DNA of 64,000 nucleotides, taken from the NCBI GenBank assembly GCA_037833965.1, contig AP031352.1:22858501-22922500 (forward strand). Reading direction: 5' to 3'. This document shows positions 50,651 to 62,320 of the stretch, piece after piece (position 1 is the first letter of the stretch; each line of letters starts with the position of its first letter). The DNA is from Marchantia polymorpha subsp. ruderalis. Lineage: Eukaryota; Streptophyta; Marchantiopsida; Marchantiales; Marchantiaceae. The notes under the pieces are model-generated. The model had not been told where the DNA came from, searched no databases, and was given only the letters and a program-made list of their open reading frames with translations. A program made the translations under genes and the position numbers.

Positions 50651-53600
50651 ATAATGAGGAGCAGATGAGCTCGACCCCGAGAGAGAGAGAGAGAGATGAG
50701 CCAAGTACGATTACCGCATTCATCGAAGTCGAGTCTCATGATCACAAAGCACATCATTCCGCCAGCAGTTAAAAAGTCCTCGAGAGAGTCCACAGACATA
50801 CACACTCACACACCACCACCACCAACAACAACAACGACGCACTCCCCCTCTTTCTCTTTGAATGGATCAAAAGGAAACAGAAGGAGAAGGAGTCACTCAT
50901 TTAGGCGAGCGTAAGCATGTTTATCCATCATGGAGTTAAGACTACGCCTTCTGACGAAACGAGCACAGTACAGCCCATGTGATTGATTCTCCTGTCTTTT
51001 ACTCCGAGGCGCCTGGCACACCACATTCTATACACACCGCAATGGAGGCCTATTTAGTAACACGTTTCTGCACTCACACAATGTCGTGTACACCAGTTGT
51101 TTCCTGTACTTTTGCAGAAGATTGTACATTGTACATCTGACCTGCCGGGTTGTCAAGTTTATGGTGTAGAGTACGACCCTGCGGCAGTAGCTGCGGCTGC
51201 TGAGCTCGGGCTGCTGCTGGGCTGCTGCTGCTCGGTCAAAAGTGGAGCACAAAAAAGATGTACTGTAAGTCCATGGATAAATGAAGACCAGCTGTATCAA
51301 GATTTCATATACTCCCCTCGCACGCGCACACGCACATACACGCACAGACGGCCAGAAAGACAGTCGGGTCCGAGAGGTATGCATTCGAGTCTGTGGCTAT
51401 GGGTGGTGAGACTCCTATCCATTGCGCTTTTCTCGGAAGGATTTATGCTCAGAATTAGATTAGACCGTAGTTTCTCCTTGCGTAGAGGAAATAAGACATC
51501 TGTTCTCATGGAGCCCCGTCTCCATCTGCTCCAGCAACAGCGAGAGGCAGTAGCAGCAGCCGCAGCTGATGATGCTGCTGCTGCTGTTGTCGAGATGAGA
51601 TGAGATGCGATGGTGATGGCGATTCATCACAATGCGTTCGTTCGGTACGTGGTCTTCAGAAAGTGCACCTCCTCCTCCTACACCGACATATATTCCTGTT
51701 ATGACATGCTGTAAAATATTGGTTACCGACTTCATTCGACATGGATTATTTCGCTCTGCCACCCTGTCAGCCGTGCTCTGCTTTATGCACCCCCAGGCCT
51801 CACTCATTCATCCTTCTTTATTGCTCTTCCAGGCCCTTGCAGCTTTTGGTCAATTGCTCTAGGCTCCCGCTGGCCCAGCCCACTTCTCTGCTCTCCTCCA
51901 TGCCTCCATCCCCACCCCCCAAACCCCAACCCCCGCCCTACTCGCTTCCTCATTTTCGTTATCTCTCATAAATCTTTAACATTTTATCCTTGTAGGATGA
52001 CATAATCTGCACATCCGCCATCTGATTCATGATTGTCACCTAAAAAGCCTCGAATTTTGCTGCCTACTTGACTTTTGGCACTACATGATGTTCGATTGTC
52101 TCGGCCTCTCGAAGAGCTGGTGCTCTTGTATTTTGGACGACATACTTTGCCCTCGGAGAAAGTGCCGATGAGAAAGATGTATCTTCAATTCCACGAGACG
52201 GATTGTTCGATGGGAATCGGAACTCGTGAAACTGGCAGTCACTTTTCTCGGTAAAGAGGGAAGAAAGTCAATGCGGCCAGCATCGCAAGCTCACCAGCAC
52301 CACCTGTGATGTTCTGGAGACTATGATTTCCTTCAGTGGCGAGGGTGGGCATTCATCAAAGATAGAATGTTCTTCTAATAATGCCCCGAGATATTTCCCA
52401 GAACCATCGTCCATAATCCAATTCTGGGTTATATACTGGAAAAATGAACGAGCGAAACATTTCGAAAGATTTTGGCTCGAGGAGAAGACGGGGGGCATCG
52501 AGCAGGGGAACCTTTTACGGGGAAGACCAAAAGAAGACACGGGCTGGGGGCTGGGGGCTCGGACAGGGGGCTGCAATTAGGAATGACGGGGCCTCGAGAT
52601 GCGTGCGCGGGTGAGGGATGGGGGCAGGGGCAGACAACTAGACTCAACTAGGGTCAGGGGGGTTGCCACTGTAGAGTCACGACGACCGAGCAGGTGTGCT
52701 AACAGTGATAGTCACGTTTGGGATTAGGACGACTTGAGAGGTCAAGCGGGGCTTAATTACGCCGGTCACGTTTAGCACCAGAGTAGGTCACGTTGGGGGC
52801 AGCGGAGTTTGGGGTTAAGTGAGTCGCCGGTCAACTCACATCAAGGGTCATGGTCGAACTCATGCTGGGTCATGCTGGGGTCTTCGCGTCAGGCCCGACG
52901 TGATCTTTTCGGCCGCGGCTGAGACGCACAGTCGACAGTCGGGACAGTCGAATCACACGTCACGCCACGACGATCGAGCATGTCGTCAGACTGGAACAGT
53001 GGGCTTAGGATAAGGTTCAAGAGGATCTTTGACAATATTCCCCACCTTCCACTTTCGAGCAAGCCCCGATCACCGCTTCCGGTCTCAGCCCCCAATAGAA
53101 AGAGAACCCCATGTTTCATAATTAGGAACCATAATTCCAGTCCCATGCTCTTGCATGAGCCTTGAGCCCCATCCCACTCCCTCCCTCTCTCGACCGGGCC
53201 AGCCGGTCATCAGCCCCAACCTCGTAGCCCCTCCCTTGTCCCCACTGCGTACTGAGCTCGCCTGTCAGTCTGTCAGTCCGTCAGTCATTCTCCATGATTG
53301 TACTCCTTCCTGGCCTTTTCCTTTGGGTGCATTCCTTCCCCCCACCTTGAAGTCAAGGTATTCATGTCTGGTGGTATTCAGATCCATCATGGATGACAAC
53401 TATACACGACAATAGAAGCAACAACTAGATGGTGAACGAGGGCAATCATGCGATGAATCGGTCGTTCATCCGGTCCGGTCTACTTCTACTCCAGATTGAT
53501 GTGGTGTGATCATCTGTTCAGTGAATGATAGTCTGAAGTTGGAGAGGGAAGTGGGCAATTGCACAGCATCGGTCTTCGTATGAAAGTCCTCATGAATCAG

Positions 53601-54392
53601 ACTCGTTCTTTCGCAGCCTGTCTGCAGAGCTGGGCGAGTTATAACCAGGCCCAGCTCACGACAGTAAATGACATCTTCAGTGGATTTCGGGCCTTCTCTG
53701 AGACCATTGAGTGCCGTCAGCACAGAAAAGGTCTGCAGACGTAGAATACCTTGTCGATGTGTATACTGGACTCTCTCCACACTGAAGACTTCGTGCTGCT
53801 TTTACCTCGATCGGCAGTATGTGTAAGTTCATGTACATGTATATGTTCTGAGATAAAGCGAGGGATAAAAAAACAGTGTCGTGGATTTGCTTCTAACTCG
53901 TACTTGCAGTCTTTCCTCGCATACAGCTTTTGCCAAGCAGCAGAACAAAACTTTGTTTGATTCGGACAGTTAAGCGACCTTTCCGTGCAACTTGAGGAAC
54001 CGGAGACTCCATAGAGCACTTAGTGTTCGGACTTCTGGGTAGAGTAAGCCCAGCAGAGCTGTCAAGTAACAGAAACTGGTGGCTGGCTGGCTCGCTGGCG
54101 GGCAAGCGGGCGGGGGCGGGCTGCTGGCTGTGTACATTCGAAGGAATACATGTCGAGACATGTCGTTACCATGTGCTAAGCATTTCTCGAAAAGTGCATC
54201 AATTATTCTGCATAGCAGCGAACATGAGTGATGAAATTTCCTATCTCTCCCGCAACGACTCACACTCTGCGCAAATTCTCCTCTTCCCCCAATCCCAGCT
54301 ACGACGACCGGTCTTCTCCCCTGGAGTATAGAAGCTGCGAGTTATGACTGGTGACGGGTGAATGTACGTGACATGCGCTGCCTGTGTCCAGT
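50651..54392. other. Low-complexity and intergenic sequence, no gene recognised
   Basis: Contains a GA run (~50681-50697), ACA/CACC tracts (~50805-50840), CTG clusters (~51190-51235 and ~51565-51590) and C- or G-rich blocks. The longest frame (51097-51603 plus, 168 codons) is Ala/Leu/Arg-rich around the CTG clusters and has no domain. Nothing coding can be supported. Confidence 0.35.
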
Positions 54393-55640
54393 CATGCGAC
54401 TTCAGATTCGTTTGAAATGGTCCCTCGATGCAGTCCCAAAAAAATCCCCAAAAAGTTAGCCTCTCCTCTCAATGCAGTCATGCGACTTCGGATTCATTTG
54501 AAATCGTCCCTCGATGCAGTCCCAAAAATTCCCAAAAAAGTTAGCCACTCCTCTTACCGCAGGCATGCGACTTCAGATTCATTTGAAATGGTCCCTCGAT
54601 GCAGTCCCAAACAAATCCCCAAAAAGTTAGCCTCTCCTCTCAATGCAGTCATGCGACTTCAGATTCATTTGAAATGGTCCCTCGATGCAGTCCCAAAAAA
54701 ATCCCCAAAAAGTTAGCCTCTCTTCTCAATGCAGTCATGCGACTTCAGATTCATTTGAAATGGTCCCTCGATGCAGTCCCAAAAATTCCCAAAAAAGTTA
54801 GCCACTCCTCTTACCGCAGGCATGCGACTTCAGATTCAATTGAAATGGTCCCTCGATGCAGTCCCAAAAAAATCCCCGAAAAGTTAGCCTCTCCTCTCAC
54901 TGCAGTCATGCGACTTCGGATTCATTTGAAATGGTCCCTCGATGCAGTCCCAAAAATTCCCAAAAAAGTTAGCCACTCCTCTTACCGCAGGCATGCGACT
55001 TCAGATTCATTTGAAATGGTCCCTCGATGCAGTCCCAAAAAAATCCCCAAAAAGTTAGCCTCTCTTCTCAATGCAGTCATGCGACTTCAGATTCATTTGA
55101 AATGGTCCCTCGATGCAGTCCCAAAAATTCCCAAAAAAGTTAGCCACTCCTCTTACCGCAGGCATGCGACTTCAGATTCAATTGAAATGGTCCCTCGATG
55201 CAGTCCCAAAAAAATCCCCGAAAAGTTAGCCTCTCCTCTCACTGCAGTCATGCGACTTCGGATTCATTTGAAATGGTCCCTCGATGCAGTCCCAAAAATT
55301 CCCAAAAAGTTAGCCACTCCTCTTACCGCAGGCATGCGACTTCAGATTCATTTGAAATGGTCCCTCGATGCAGTCCCAAAAAATTCCCAAAAAGTTAGCC
55401 TCTCCTCTCAATGCAGTCATGCGACTTCGGATTCATTTGAAATGGTCCCTCAATGCAGTCCCAAAAGTTCCCAAAAAATTTAGCCACTCCTCTTACCGCA
55501 GGCATGCGACTTCAGATTCATTTGAAATGGTCCCTCGATGCAGTCCCAAAAAAATCCCCAAAAAGTTCGCCTCTCCTCTCAATGCAGTCATGCGACTTCG
55601 GATTCATTAGAAATGATCCCTCGATGCAGTCCCAAAAAAT
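54393..55640 (+). repeat. Tandem satellite, 15 copies of an 85/86-bp unit with higher-order structure
   Basis: Units start at 54393, 54479, 54564, 54650, 54736, 54821, 54907, 54992, 55078, 55163, 55249, 55333, 55418, 55503 and 55589; the last is partial. Each starts CATGCGACTTC and holds the core GAAATGGTCCCTCGATGCAG. Two subtypes mostly alternate: one ends CTCTTACCGCAGG (85 bp), the other CTCTCAATGCAGT (86 bp). A 342-bp block of four units (54736-55077) is repeated almost exactly at 55078-55417, shown by the shared variant ATTCAATTGAA at 54836 and 55178. Because 85+86=171, the reading frame is kept over each pair, so long plus-strand frames stay open, including one of 294 codons (54599-55483). 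Whether it is transcribed is unknown. Confidence 0.97.
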
Positions 55641-57662
55641 TCCCCGAGTGTAAAATCGGCAACCAGACACAATATTTCATTCAAGGGGTTTGACTCTTTC
55701 TTGTAAAGAAATATTTGACTTTCATTCACGTGGCCATTTGGGTAGAAGAGCCTGTGGAAATAGATTTGGCTTTCATTCATCTGCAAGGGGGCTTGGCCCT
55801 TTCCTTATTACCATTTGGGTCAAGGGGCCTGTGACGTTTGGCCTTGGTGACTGCGCAGGCTCACCACGAGGGTTGTATATTTCCATGATAAGGTTGAGCT
55901 AAGAGTGACAGACATGCTCGTCTGAGCTGGAGGGCACGTATTCCAAATTCGGTGCGTTACAGGGTCGGTGTCATCGCTCGACTCGTGTCACGAGACGGGG
56001 CTTGGGGTGGAACTTGGGGTTGCCCTGGCTAGGGGTCGGGATGGCAATCGCCCGTGCTGCGGGCCTTCACATCCGGCCGCATTTCGGCCGGATTGAGGAA
56101 GTGGGCTAACACTGGCTGCTGGAATCCGGCCACGAACTAACCGACGCAAGAGAGTATGTGTGCAGACACAATTACATTCCCATAACATCGGGTCCACGGT
56201 GGGCAGAGTCGTGGCGGTGGCTGTGGCCAGAGGTAGTGGGGTGCAGACAATCCTGTGAGCAATGTTGTGAGACAGTGTAACGACAAGTCTTGGGCGACAA
56301 TTCCTCCCTGTCTCCAGCAGAACCTGGAGCGAGGCGAGGCGTCGAGGGCAGGGAAGCTAACACTCTTTTTGTCGAAATCGACGTCGAGGTTCACCCACGG
56401 ATATAAAGAACGCTCGACGCACAACACGGAATGGCATGCAGACAAGAGAATGTGAGGAAGGGAGGAAGGAAGGAAGGAAGGAAGGAAGCAAGGACAAACG
56501 GCAGAACCGAGTCAGTTCCAATCAGCACGTGAATTTTCACACCTGTGTTCAATTTAGTTACAAACAAGTATGTGCACTACCTAAAACGTAGCTCTATAGT
56601 GTCTTGGGACTCAACACCCTCAAAATTTGATTCTTCAGCTGAAGGGAGAAGAGACTCGTACATACCATTGGTGGCCGTTCTGAGAACCCATCATTACATC
56701 CATCACCCTACAATGCTAAACTGGCCCTACCTAACGCTAACTACCTTGTTGCTTTGCATAAGCACGCTACAAAAGTCATCAAAAATGGGATCAGCCAGCA
56801 GCCTGGTCTCTGCACTTAGTGCAATTCTATGACAAGACTTGTGGCCTACTTCGACAATCATTACAGCACAGCATGTACATGTGTGGTCAGACAGACCTGC
56901 CCACTAGGGTCTAGCAATAAAGTGGAACCCTACTCTCCACACCATTGAAGTCATGTTTCCCCAACGGACCTGCCAACTACTACCTTGATTTCTCTTATGA
57001 GTGCTGAAAAGAATGATGTATGGATGAACTATGAAAAGAAACAAACACTGCTCACATACCCTAGTAATTTCCGCCATTGAACCTGTTTTGACGGTGAAGA
57101 AGTCACATCTAAATCAGAGTACGAGCATTGATTCACAACCATCCACCTTAAAAATGTGACATAGCTTTGGGTACTTTCATAGTCCTGTCACAAGTACAAC
57201 CACGACCTCTGCATCAGCATCCGTGTCAGACGAGATAGTCCACACCGACAGTCCAGATGAACACCCTATTCCAGCAACGATCGACAGTTGTGAGATAATC
57301 TGCAAAACTTGCTCTGAAATCTCCTTAAGAATTGTGTATATGCACGTACCTGTAATTATTTCACAATAAGCTGACTAGAGCATTCCACCAAAAGCGACGA
57401 AGAACAACTTCTTCAGGTTGCCTGTAATCAAATGACGAGTAATCATAACCGATTAGAAATGGGAAGGCTAATACGTATATTCGAGAGCTATTAAGGCACA
57501 GTAGCAGGCAAGCAGTCCACTCAAGAGATGGACTACATCTTCGGCAAGCACCAGCGAATGGAAAGGGCACGGGAATTCACGCAAATCCAAGACCTAGAAA
57601 TGCAGTGACACAAGGGATCCTCTCAAGCAGCTTTGGCAGGATGACAATTCAGAGTTCCTTAC
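55641..57662. other. Satellite flank and downstream region of the trehalose-phosphate synthase gene
   Basis: Short degenerate direct repeats follow the satellite: CATTTGGGT...CCTGTG occurs near 55733 and 55811. A (GGAA)n run lies at 56455-56491. The part near 57662 should hold the 3' untranslated region of the minus-strand gene. No coding exon was recognised. Confidence 0.4.
56455..56491 (+). repeat. (GGAA)n microsatellite
   Basis: About eight GGAA units with one or two interruptions, in gene-free DNA. Confidence 0.85.
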
Positions 57663-60600
57663 TTAAATATGTAGGAGGGACATTTCCAATGTAGCTTGAG
57701 AAGTGTGAGTTGAATAAGCACTCAGCGCAGTCGCTGATCCCGGATCAGACGCTATAGCTAAACCTTGCAACATATTTAGGACATTCGATGTGTCATCCAG
57801 GTAGTATTTCGCCTTGCTGGGCTTCTGTCCTACGGTGCACGCAAAAACTTCCGCCATCGAGGACTGCGGAGGGAGTGACATGGTCGTCGCAATGCTTTCG
57901 AACATGTCTTCATCCGACCTATCGTCTCCAACGCATAAAACAAAATCGGGAGGTGATCCTCGTTCTGCCATCATAGAAAGCAGCTTCTCCACAATAACAC
58001 CTTTGCTCACACCCTGCAAAATTACAGGCCCTGTCAGAGAAGAGCACAGCAGCACACAACGGCGTTCTCGCTGAACGGAAGAACCAACAGCAGACTGTAA
58101 GCCCCATCGAGTGGCGGGGGCCACTCCTTACCTGCGGTTTGACTTCCACAATGTGTTGACCACTTTTTACAGCGACAGGCTCGTTAGCTAACACGCTCTC
58201 GAGATGGTCCAGTAGCTCCTTCGCTTGCCACGATCCGAAGTCCGGATCTGCATCTCGATAATGCCACACTATAGCGCTTTCCTTTTCTTCGATTATAGAG
58301 CCATCTGTGCTCTCGGTGTACAAGTTCATCACCGGAGCGGCGACTTCCTTCCACTCAAAATCCTGTACCGACACACAGGTGGTCCACTCCTCGTCCTTTC
58401 TCCACCTGAATCCCAAGTTCGAGGCACGGCCTCGTCAGAACGGAAAAACGCTTCCTCTCCAGAACCCACAAAAATTACCCACCCTCGGCTAGCAACATCA
58501 GCTCCACAGAACCCTCAGAATACCTGAAACCAGCAGATCCATGACTGTCCTCCCAGACATCGCCCAACCCTAAAAACATACCCCTCCCAAAAACGTAAGC
58601 ACCACGCCTGAATTTTCGAGGTCCGAATTCTCGTGCGAGGGCGGCAATCCGAGACATACAAAAATTCGTTCGGAGCGGAATTGTCTCCCACGGCGTCGAT
58701 CATGGCGTGGGGAAATCGGATGGGGAGGAAGGGACTCACCTGTAGTAGTAGCCGTGCTCGGCAGCAATTCCCAGTCGCTCGCACGGAGAGAACCAATCCG
58801 AAAGGGTTTTGCGGCCTCGGCCGCTGACGATGAAAACGGAATTCTTGGGGTCGTTGCAGAGCGTGTTCAGAAGGGTGATCACGTCTTGATTCGGGGTCTT
58901 GTTGTGAGATGTCTGCGTGATCATGGTGCCGTCGTAATCCAGCAGAATGGCCCTCTTCTGGCTGCGGCCGTAGGCGGACACAATGTGCTCGGTGAGGAGC
59001 TTGCGGAAGTTGGGGTCCAGGGCCACGACCTTGAAGCTCAATCCGAATCCGATGCCGTAGGATCGCCGCCGCTGGTGGTCTCGGCAGGTGCGCTCGAGGT
59101 CCCCCATGAAACTCTGAGCCCAGTATGCGACATCGTGCGTGCTCACGTACTTGAAGTGCTTCTCGTGCCGCATGTGCTTCTCGGCCGTAGGCATCGTGAT
59201 CGCTGTGTTCAAGGCATCCGCCATCGTTTCGATGTTCCAGGGGTTGACCCGAATGGCGCCGCTCAGCGAGGGCGAGCACCCAATGAACTCCGACACCACC
59301 AGCATGCTCTGGCGGGCGGTCTCGGCGCTAGCGCCATTGGCAGGCTCGGCCGCGACGCAGCCCTGCCTCGCCACAATGTACTCGTACGGGTGCAGATTCA
59401 TGCCGTCGCGCACCGCCGTGACTACGCAGCACTCGGCGATAGCGTAGAAGGCCAGGCGCTCGTACAGCGGGACCGACCGCTCGAGCAGCACCACGGGCTG
59501 GTAGCCCTCCCACCCGAACTCGCGGTTGATTCGCCTGGCGATGGTGCTGGCCTCGTTCTGAATTTCCAGCACGTCCTTGCCCCGGCCCCGGGCGGGCTTG
59601 ACGATTTGCACCAGCACCACCTTGCCCCTGCGCTGCGGGTGCTGCTTGAGCAGCTGCTCCATCGCCAGCAGCTTCAGCCCGATGCCCTTGAAAATGTCCA
59701 TGTCGTCCACGCCGAGCAGCACCGTCTTGCCCGCATACTCGGCCCGCAGCTCGCCTATTCGCCACTCGGTGTCGTGGCGCTTCAACCTCGTGTTCAGCTG
59801 GCCCATGTGGATGCCCACGGGCATGATCTTGATGCCCACAGTGCGCCCGTAGTACTCCAACCCCATGTAGCCACGGCGCGACTCGTACACGAGGCCGAGC
59901 ATGCGGCTGCAGCACGAGAGGAAGTGGCGCGCGTAGTCGAAGGTGTGGAATCCGACCAGATCCGCGTTGAGCAGGGCGCGGAGGATTTCGTCGCGCACGG
60001 GGAGAGTGCGGTAAATCTCCGAGGACGGGAAGGGGCTGTGCAGGAAGAATCCGAGCTTGATTTTGTTGAAGCGCCGGCGCAGGAAGGTGGGCAGCACGAG
60101 CAGGTGGTAGTCGTGCACCCAGACGAAATCGTCCTCGGGGCTGATCACCTCCATCACCTTGTCGGCGAACAATTTGTTGGCGCTCACGTACGCCTGCCAG
60201 AGCGAGCGATCGAAGCGGCCGCCGTGATCGGGCGCCAGCGGCAGCATGTAGTGGAAGAGCGGCCAGAGCAGCTGCTTGCAGAAGCCGTGGTAGAAATTGA
60301 CTTGCACGTGGGCGGGCAGGAAGGCCGGCACGCAATTGAAGGTCTCGAGCAGCGCGCTGGCCACCTCGTCCTGCTCGCTCGGCTCCACCTCCACTTTCAG
60401 GCACCCGATGTAAATTACCTCCATGTCCTCGGGCAGCCCATCCTTGAGCTGCAGCACCAGCGAGTCCTCGTCCCAGCTGAAGGTCCAGCCGGTGTCGTCC
60501 GCCTTCCTCTGGGCCAGGAGCGGCAGCATGTGCGCCACGATAATTATGCGCTCGGTCGAGAGCGACGACGGCGCCTCGGACGTGACGCTGTTGCTGTTAT

Positions 60601-60733
60601 CGTCGTCCCGGCCTTCCGCCGAGACAATGCCGGCCACCGTCATCACTCTGGGCAGGCGCCTGCTGCTGCGCGGAGCGACGCCCATGTCCCCCGCCGAGAG
60701 ATCTAACAAATTTGCGTACGATCTTGACACCAT
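57663..60733 (-). CDS. Class II trehalose-6-phosphate synthase/phosphatase-like protein, 3 exons
   Basis: Exons 60733-58740, 58405-58132 and 58013-57663 join in phase to 872 residues, the usual class II length (~860). I start at MVSRSYANLLDLS, the conserved plant TPS N-terminus; an upstream in-frame Met at 60763 would add ten residues. The GT20 synthase-like domain covers ~residues 55-545 (FVWVHDYHL, FFLHSPFPSSEIYRTLP, AVRDGMNLHPYEYI). The loop that is GVDRLDYIKG in active class I enzymes reads GVDDMDIFKG, the class II form lacking the substrate-binding Arg. The C-terminal HAD phosphatase-like domain has LLDYDGTMI (~597-605), SGRGRKTLSDWF, the motif III Lys region and GDDRSDEDMFE (~785). Class II proteins are thought to act mainly as trehalose-phosphate/SnRK1 signalling regulators rather than synthases. 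The 1994-nt first coding exon without introns is typical. Its high GC leaves long shadow frames on the opposite strand. Confidence 0.96.
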
Positions 60734-61680
60734 CTTCGCCCCTACTTTCGTCTTCCGTTCCAATTGCTGGTAGTTTCAACTTGGGATGCGGACTGATTTG
60801 CAACATTGATTCGCTCCTCGCCCTGCCTCACGTCATCGAGAACTCCCTCTCCCCTCGGGGCTCCCACTCCTCGCTCACAATTTTCCCTCCCTCTCTCTCT
60901 CTCTTTCTACCGCGCTCTCGCTCCTTCTCCCGCTCGTCCTCGTCCTCCTGCTCTCCGCTCGCAAAACCTGCTTCGCCTTGCCTTGCCTTACCTTTCCTTG
61001 CCTGGCCTTGCCCCCGAGCTTCTCAGCTCAAGCCCATCCACGAACGCGGCGCTAGGCAGTCCCAGGAGGGCTGCACGTCAATGTCCGCAATTCCACTCTA
61101 CGAGGTCAAAAGCGAGAGTGCGGAATTCCATCCTCGGGAAATCAGATGCGCTCCATTCCTACGTCGTCGGGTGTTTCCTCCCTCCCCTGCCAATCTTTTC
61201 TGCGAAAGAGCTGTCACAAAACCACCTGCTGCTCTTCTCTTCGTCTGGCGCACGTCAACAACTCGACGCTATCCGAATCCGCCGTCGTCCAGGTCACCTC
61301 ACCTCACCTCACCTCACCTACCGCAAAAGCGAGGAATCTCGAACTCCGGGGAGCGCCTAAAATCTACCACCTGCTCGTTCACTCGCTCGCTCCTGCCTGC
61401 CTCCCTGCCCACGGCGGAGCACTCCGACTCCGCTCGGTGCTCGGTGCTTCCCCCGTCGAGACACGGGCGAGCGAGAGAATGGATGGGGCACGCGATCAGG
61501 GCACACAGCCCCTCGCAGAGAAACGAGAGCAGCAAAATTTGGGATTTGATCCCCGCGGGAATTCGCCCCGCGCAGCAGCAGCAGCAGCAGTGGATAGGGA
61601 AGTAGATAAGCGACGGCCGCTTCCGCGGATTAACGTGGCAGCGGCGAATGCGAGCGAGCGAGAGGAGTGGGCACGAAGGA

Positions 61681-61715
<35 letters not shown>

Positions 61716-62320
61716 TGGGGCTGGGGGTGGGGCTGCGAGGGGGCAAGGGAGGGAGAGAGGGAGAGAGAGAGAGAGAGGGGATGAGAGTGGTACAGCTGAC
61801 ACTGAAGGCGAGCGAGAAGCGGGGAAGATGGTGGGCGGGCAGCGAGGAAAGAAGAAGAAGAAGGCGAACAAGTGGTAAGAGGAGGAGTAGTGGTGGTGGT
61901 GGTGGTGGTGGTAGAAGGACAGTGCGCTAGCTCAGCCGAATTGACTCGCGACCTTTCCACGCACGGAAGAGAGAGAGAGAGTGAGAGAGAGAGAAGGATG
62001 ACACAGAGAGACAGAGGAGAGAGAAAGCGCCAGATGGGGGGAAAGACAGTAGGAGAGAGAGAAGAGCGGAAAAGGGGAAAAGCAGAAAGAAGAGGAGGGA
62101 GCGAGGGGGAGCGTGAGTATCAAACAGATAGAATCGAATGATGCCTGCGCGCTTTGAAGTTGAGTGGATTAGCTTTGAAAGAGTGGGCGACTCGCGAAGA
62201 ATGAATGCGTGAATCGAAGGGCGGAAGCACGGACAGGGGGAGGGGGGAAGGGGAAGGGAAGAGAGGAAGAGAGAGAGAGAGAGAGAGAGAGAAAGAAAAG
62301 ATGATCTGCGCTGCAGCTGC
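60734..62320 (-). promoter_or_regulatory. Leader and promoter-like region of the class II TPS gene
   Basis: Upstream of the TPS start the plus strand is pyrimidine-rich (~60885-61000) and then switches to purine-rich (~61650-62300), with GA microsatellites at ~61687-61712, ~61755-61780, ~61970-61995 and ~62270-62292. In transcript direction this means CT-rich promoter-side sequence followed by a GA-rich leader. Plant class II TPS leaders are often long with upstream frames, and several short frames are present here. Start site and any leader intron cannot be fixed from sequence. Confidence 0.45.
61687..62292 (+). repeat. Clustered (GA)n microsatellites
   Basis: Four or more GA runs of about 20-26 bp lie within 600 bp, plus a (GGT)n run at ~61890-61912. 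They make low-complexity frames (Arg/Glu or Ser/Leu) on both strands that are not genes. Confidence 0.85.

Noticed and set aside
51097-51603. 168-codon plus-strand frame
   Set aside because: Open mainly because of CTG and GCA repeats; no domain or splice support.
54599-55483. 294-codon frame through the satellite as a protein-coding gene
   Set aside because: The open frame follows from the repeat unit itself and appears in several phases; no start context, introns or homologous domain supports a gene. Kept as a repeat with a finding.
59328-60404. 358-codon minus-strand frame within the TPS exon
   Set aside because: It is the same exon read one base out of phase; the in-phase frame has all TPS motifs.
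58754-60706. 650-codon plus-strand frame across the TPS gene
   Set aside because: It is the antisense shadow of the GC-rich first TPS coding exon; its His/Gln/Val-rich product has no domain.
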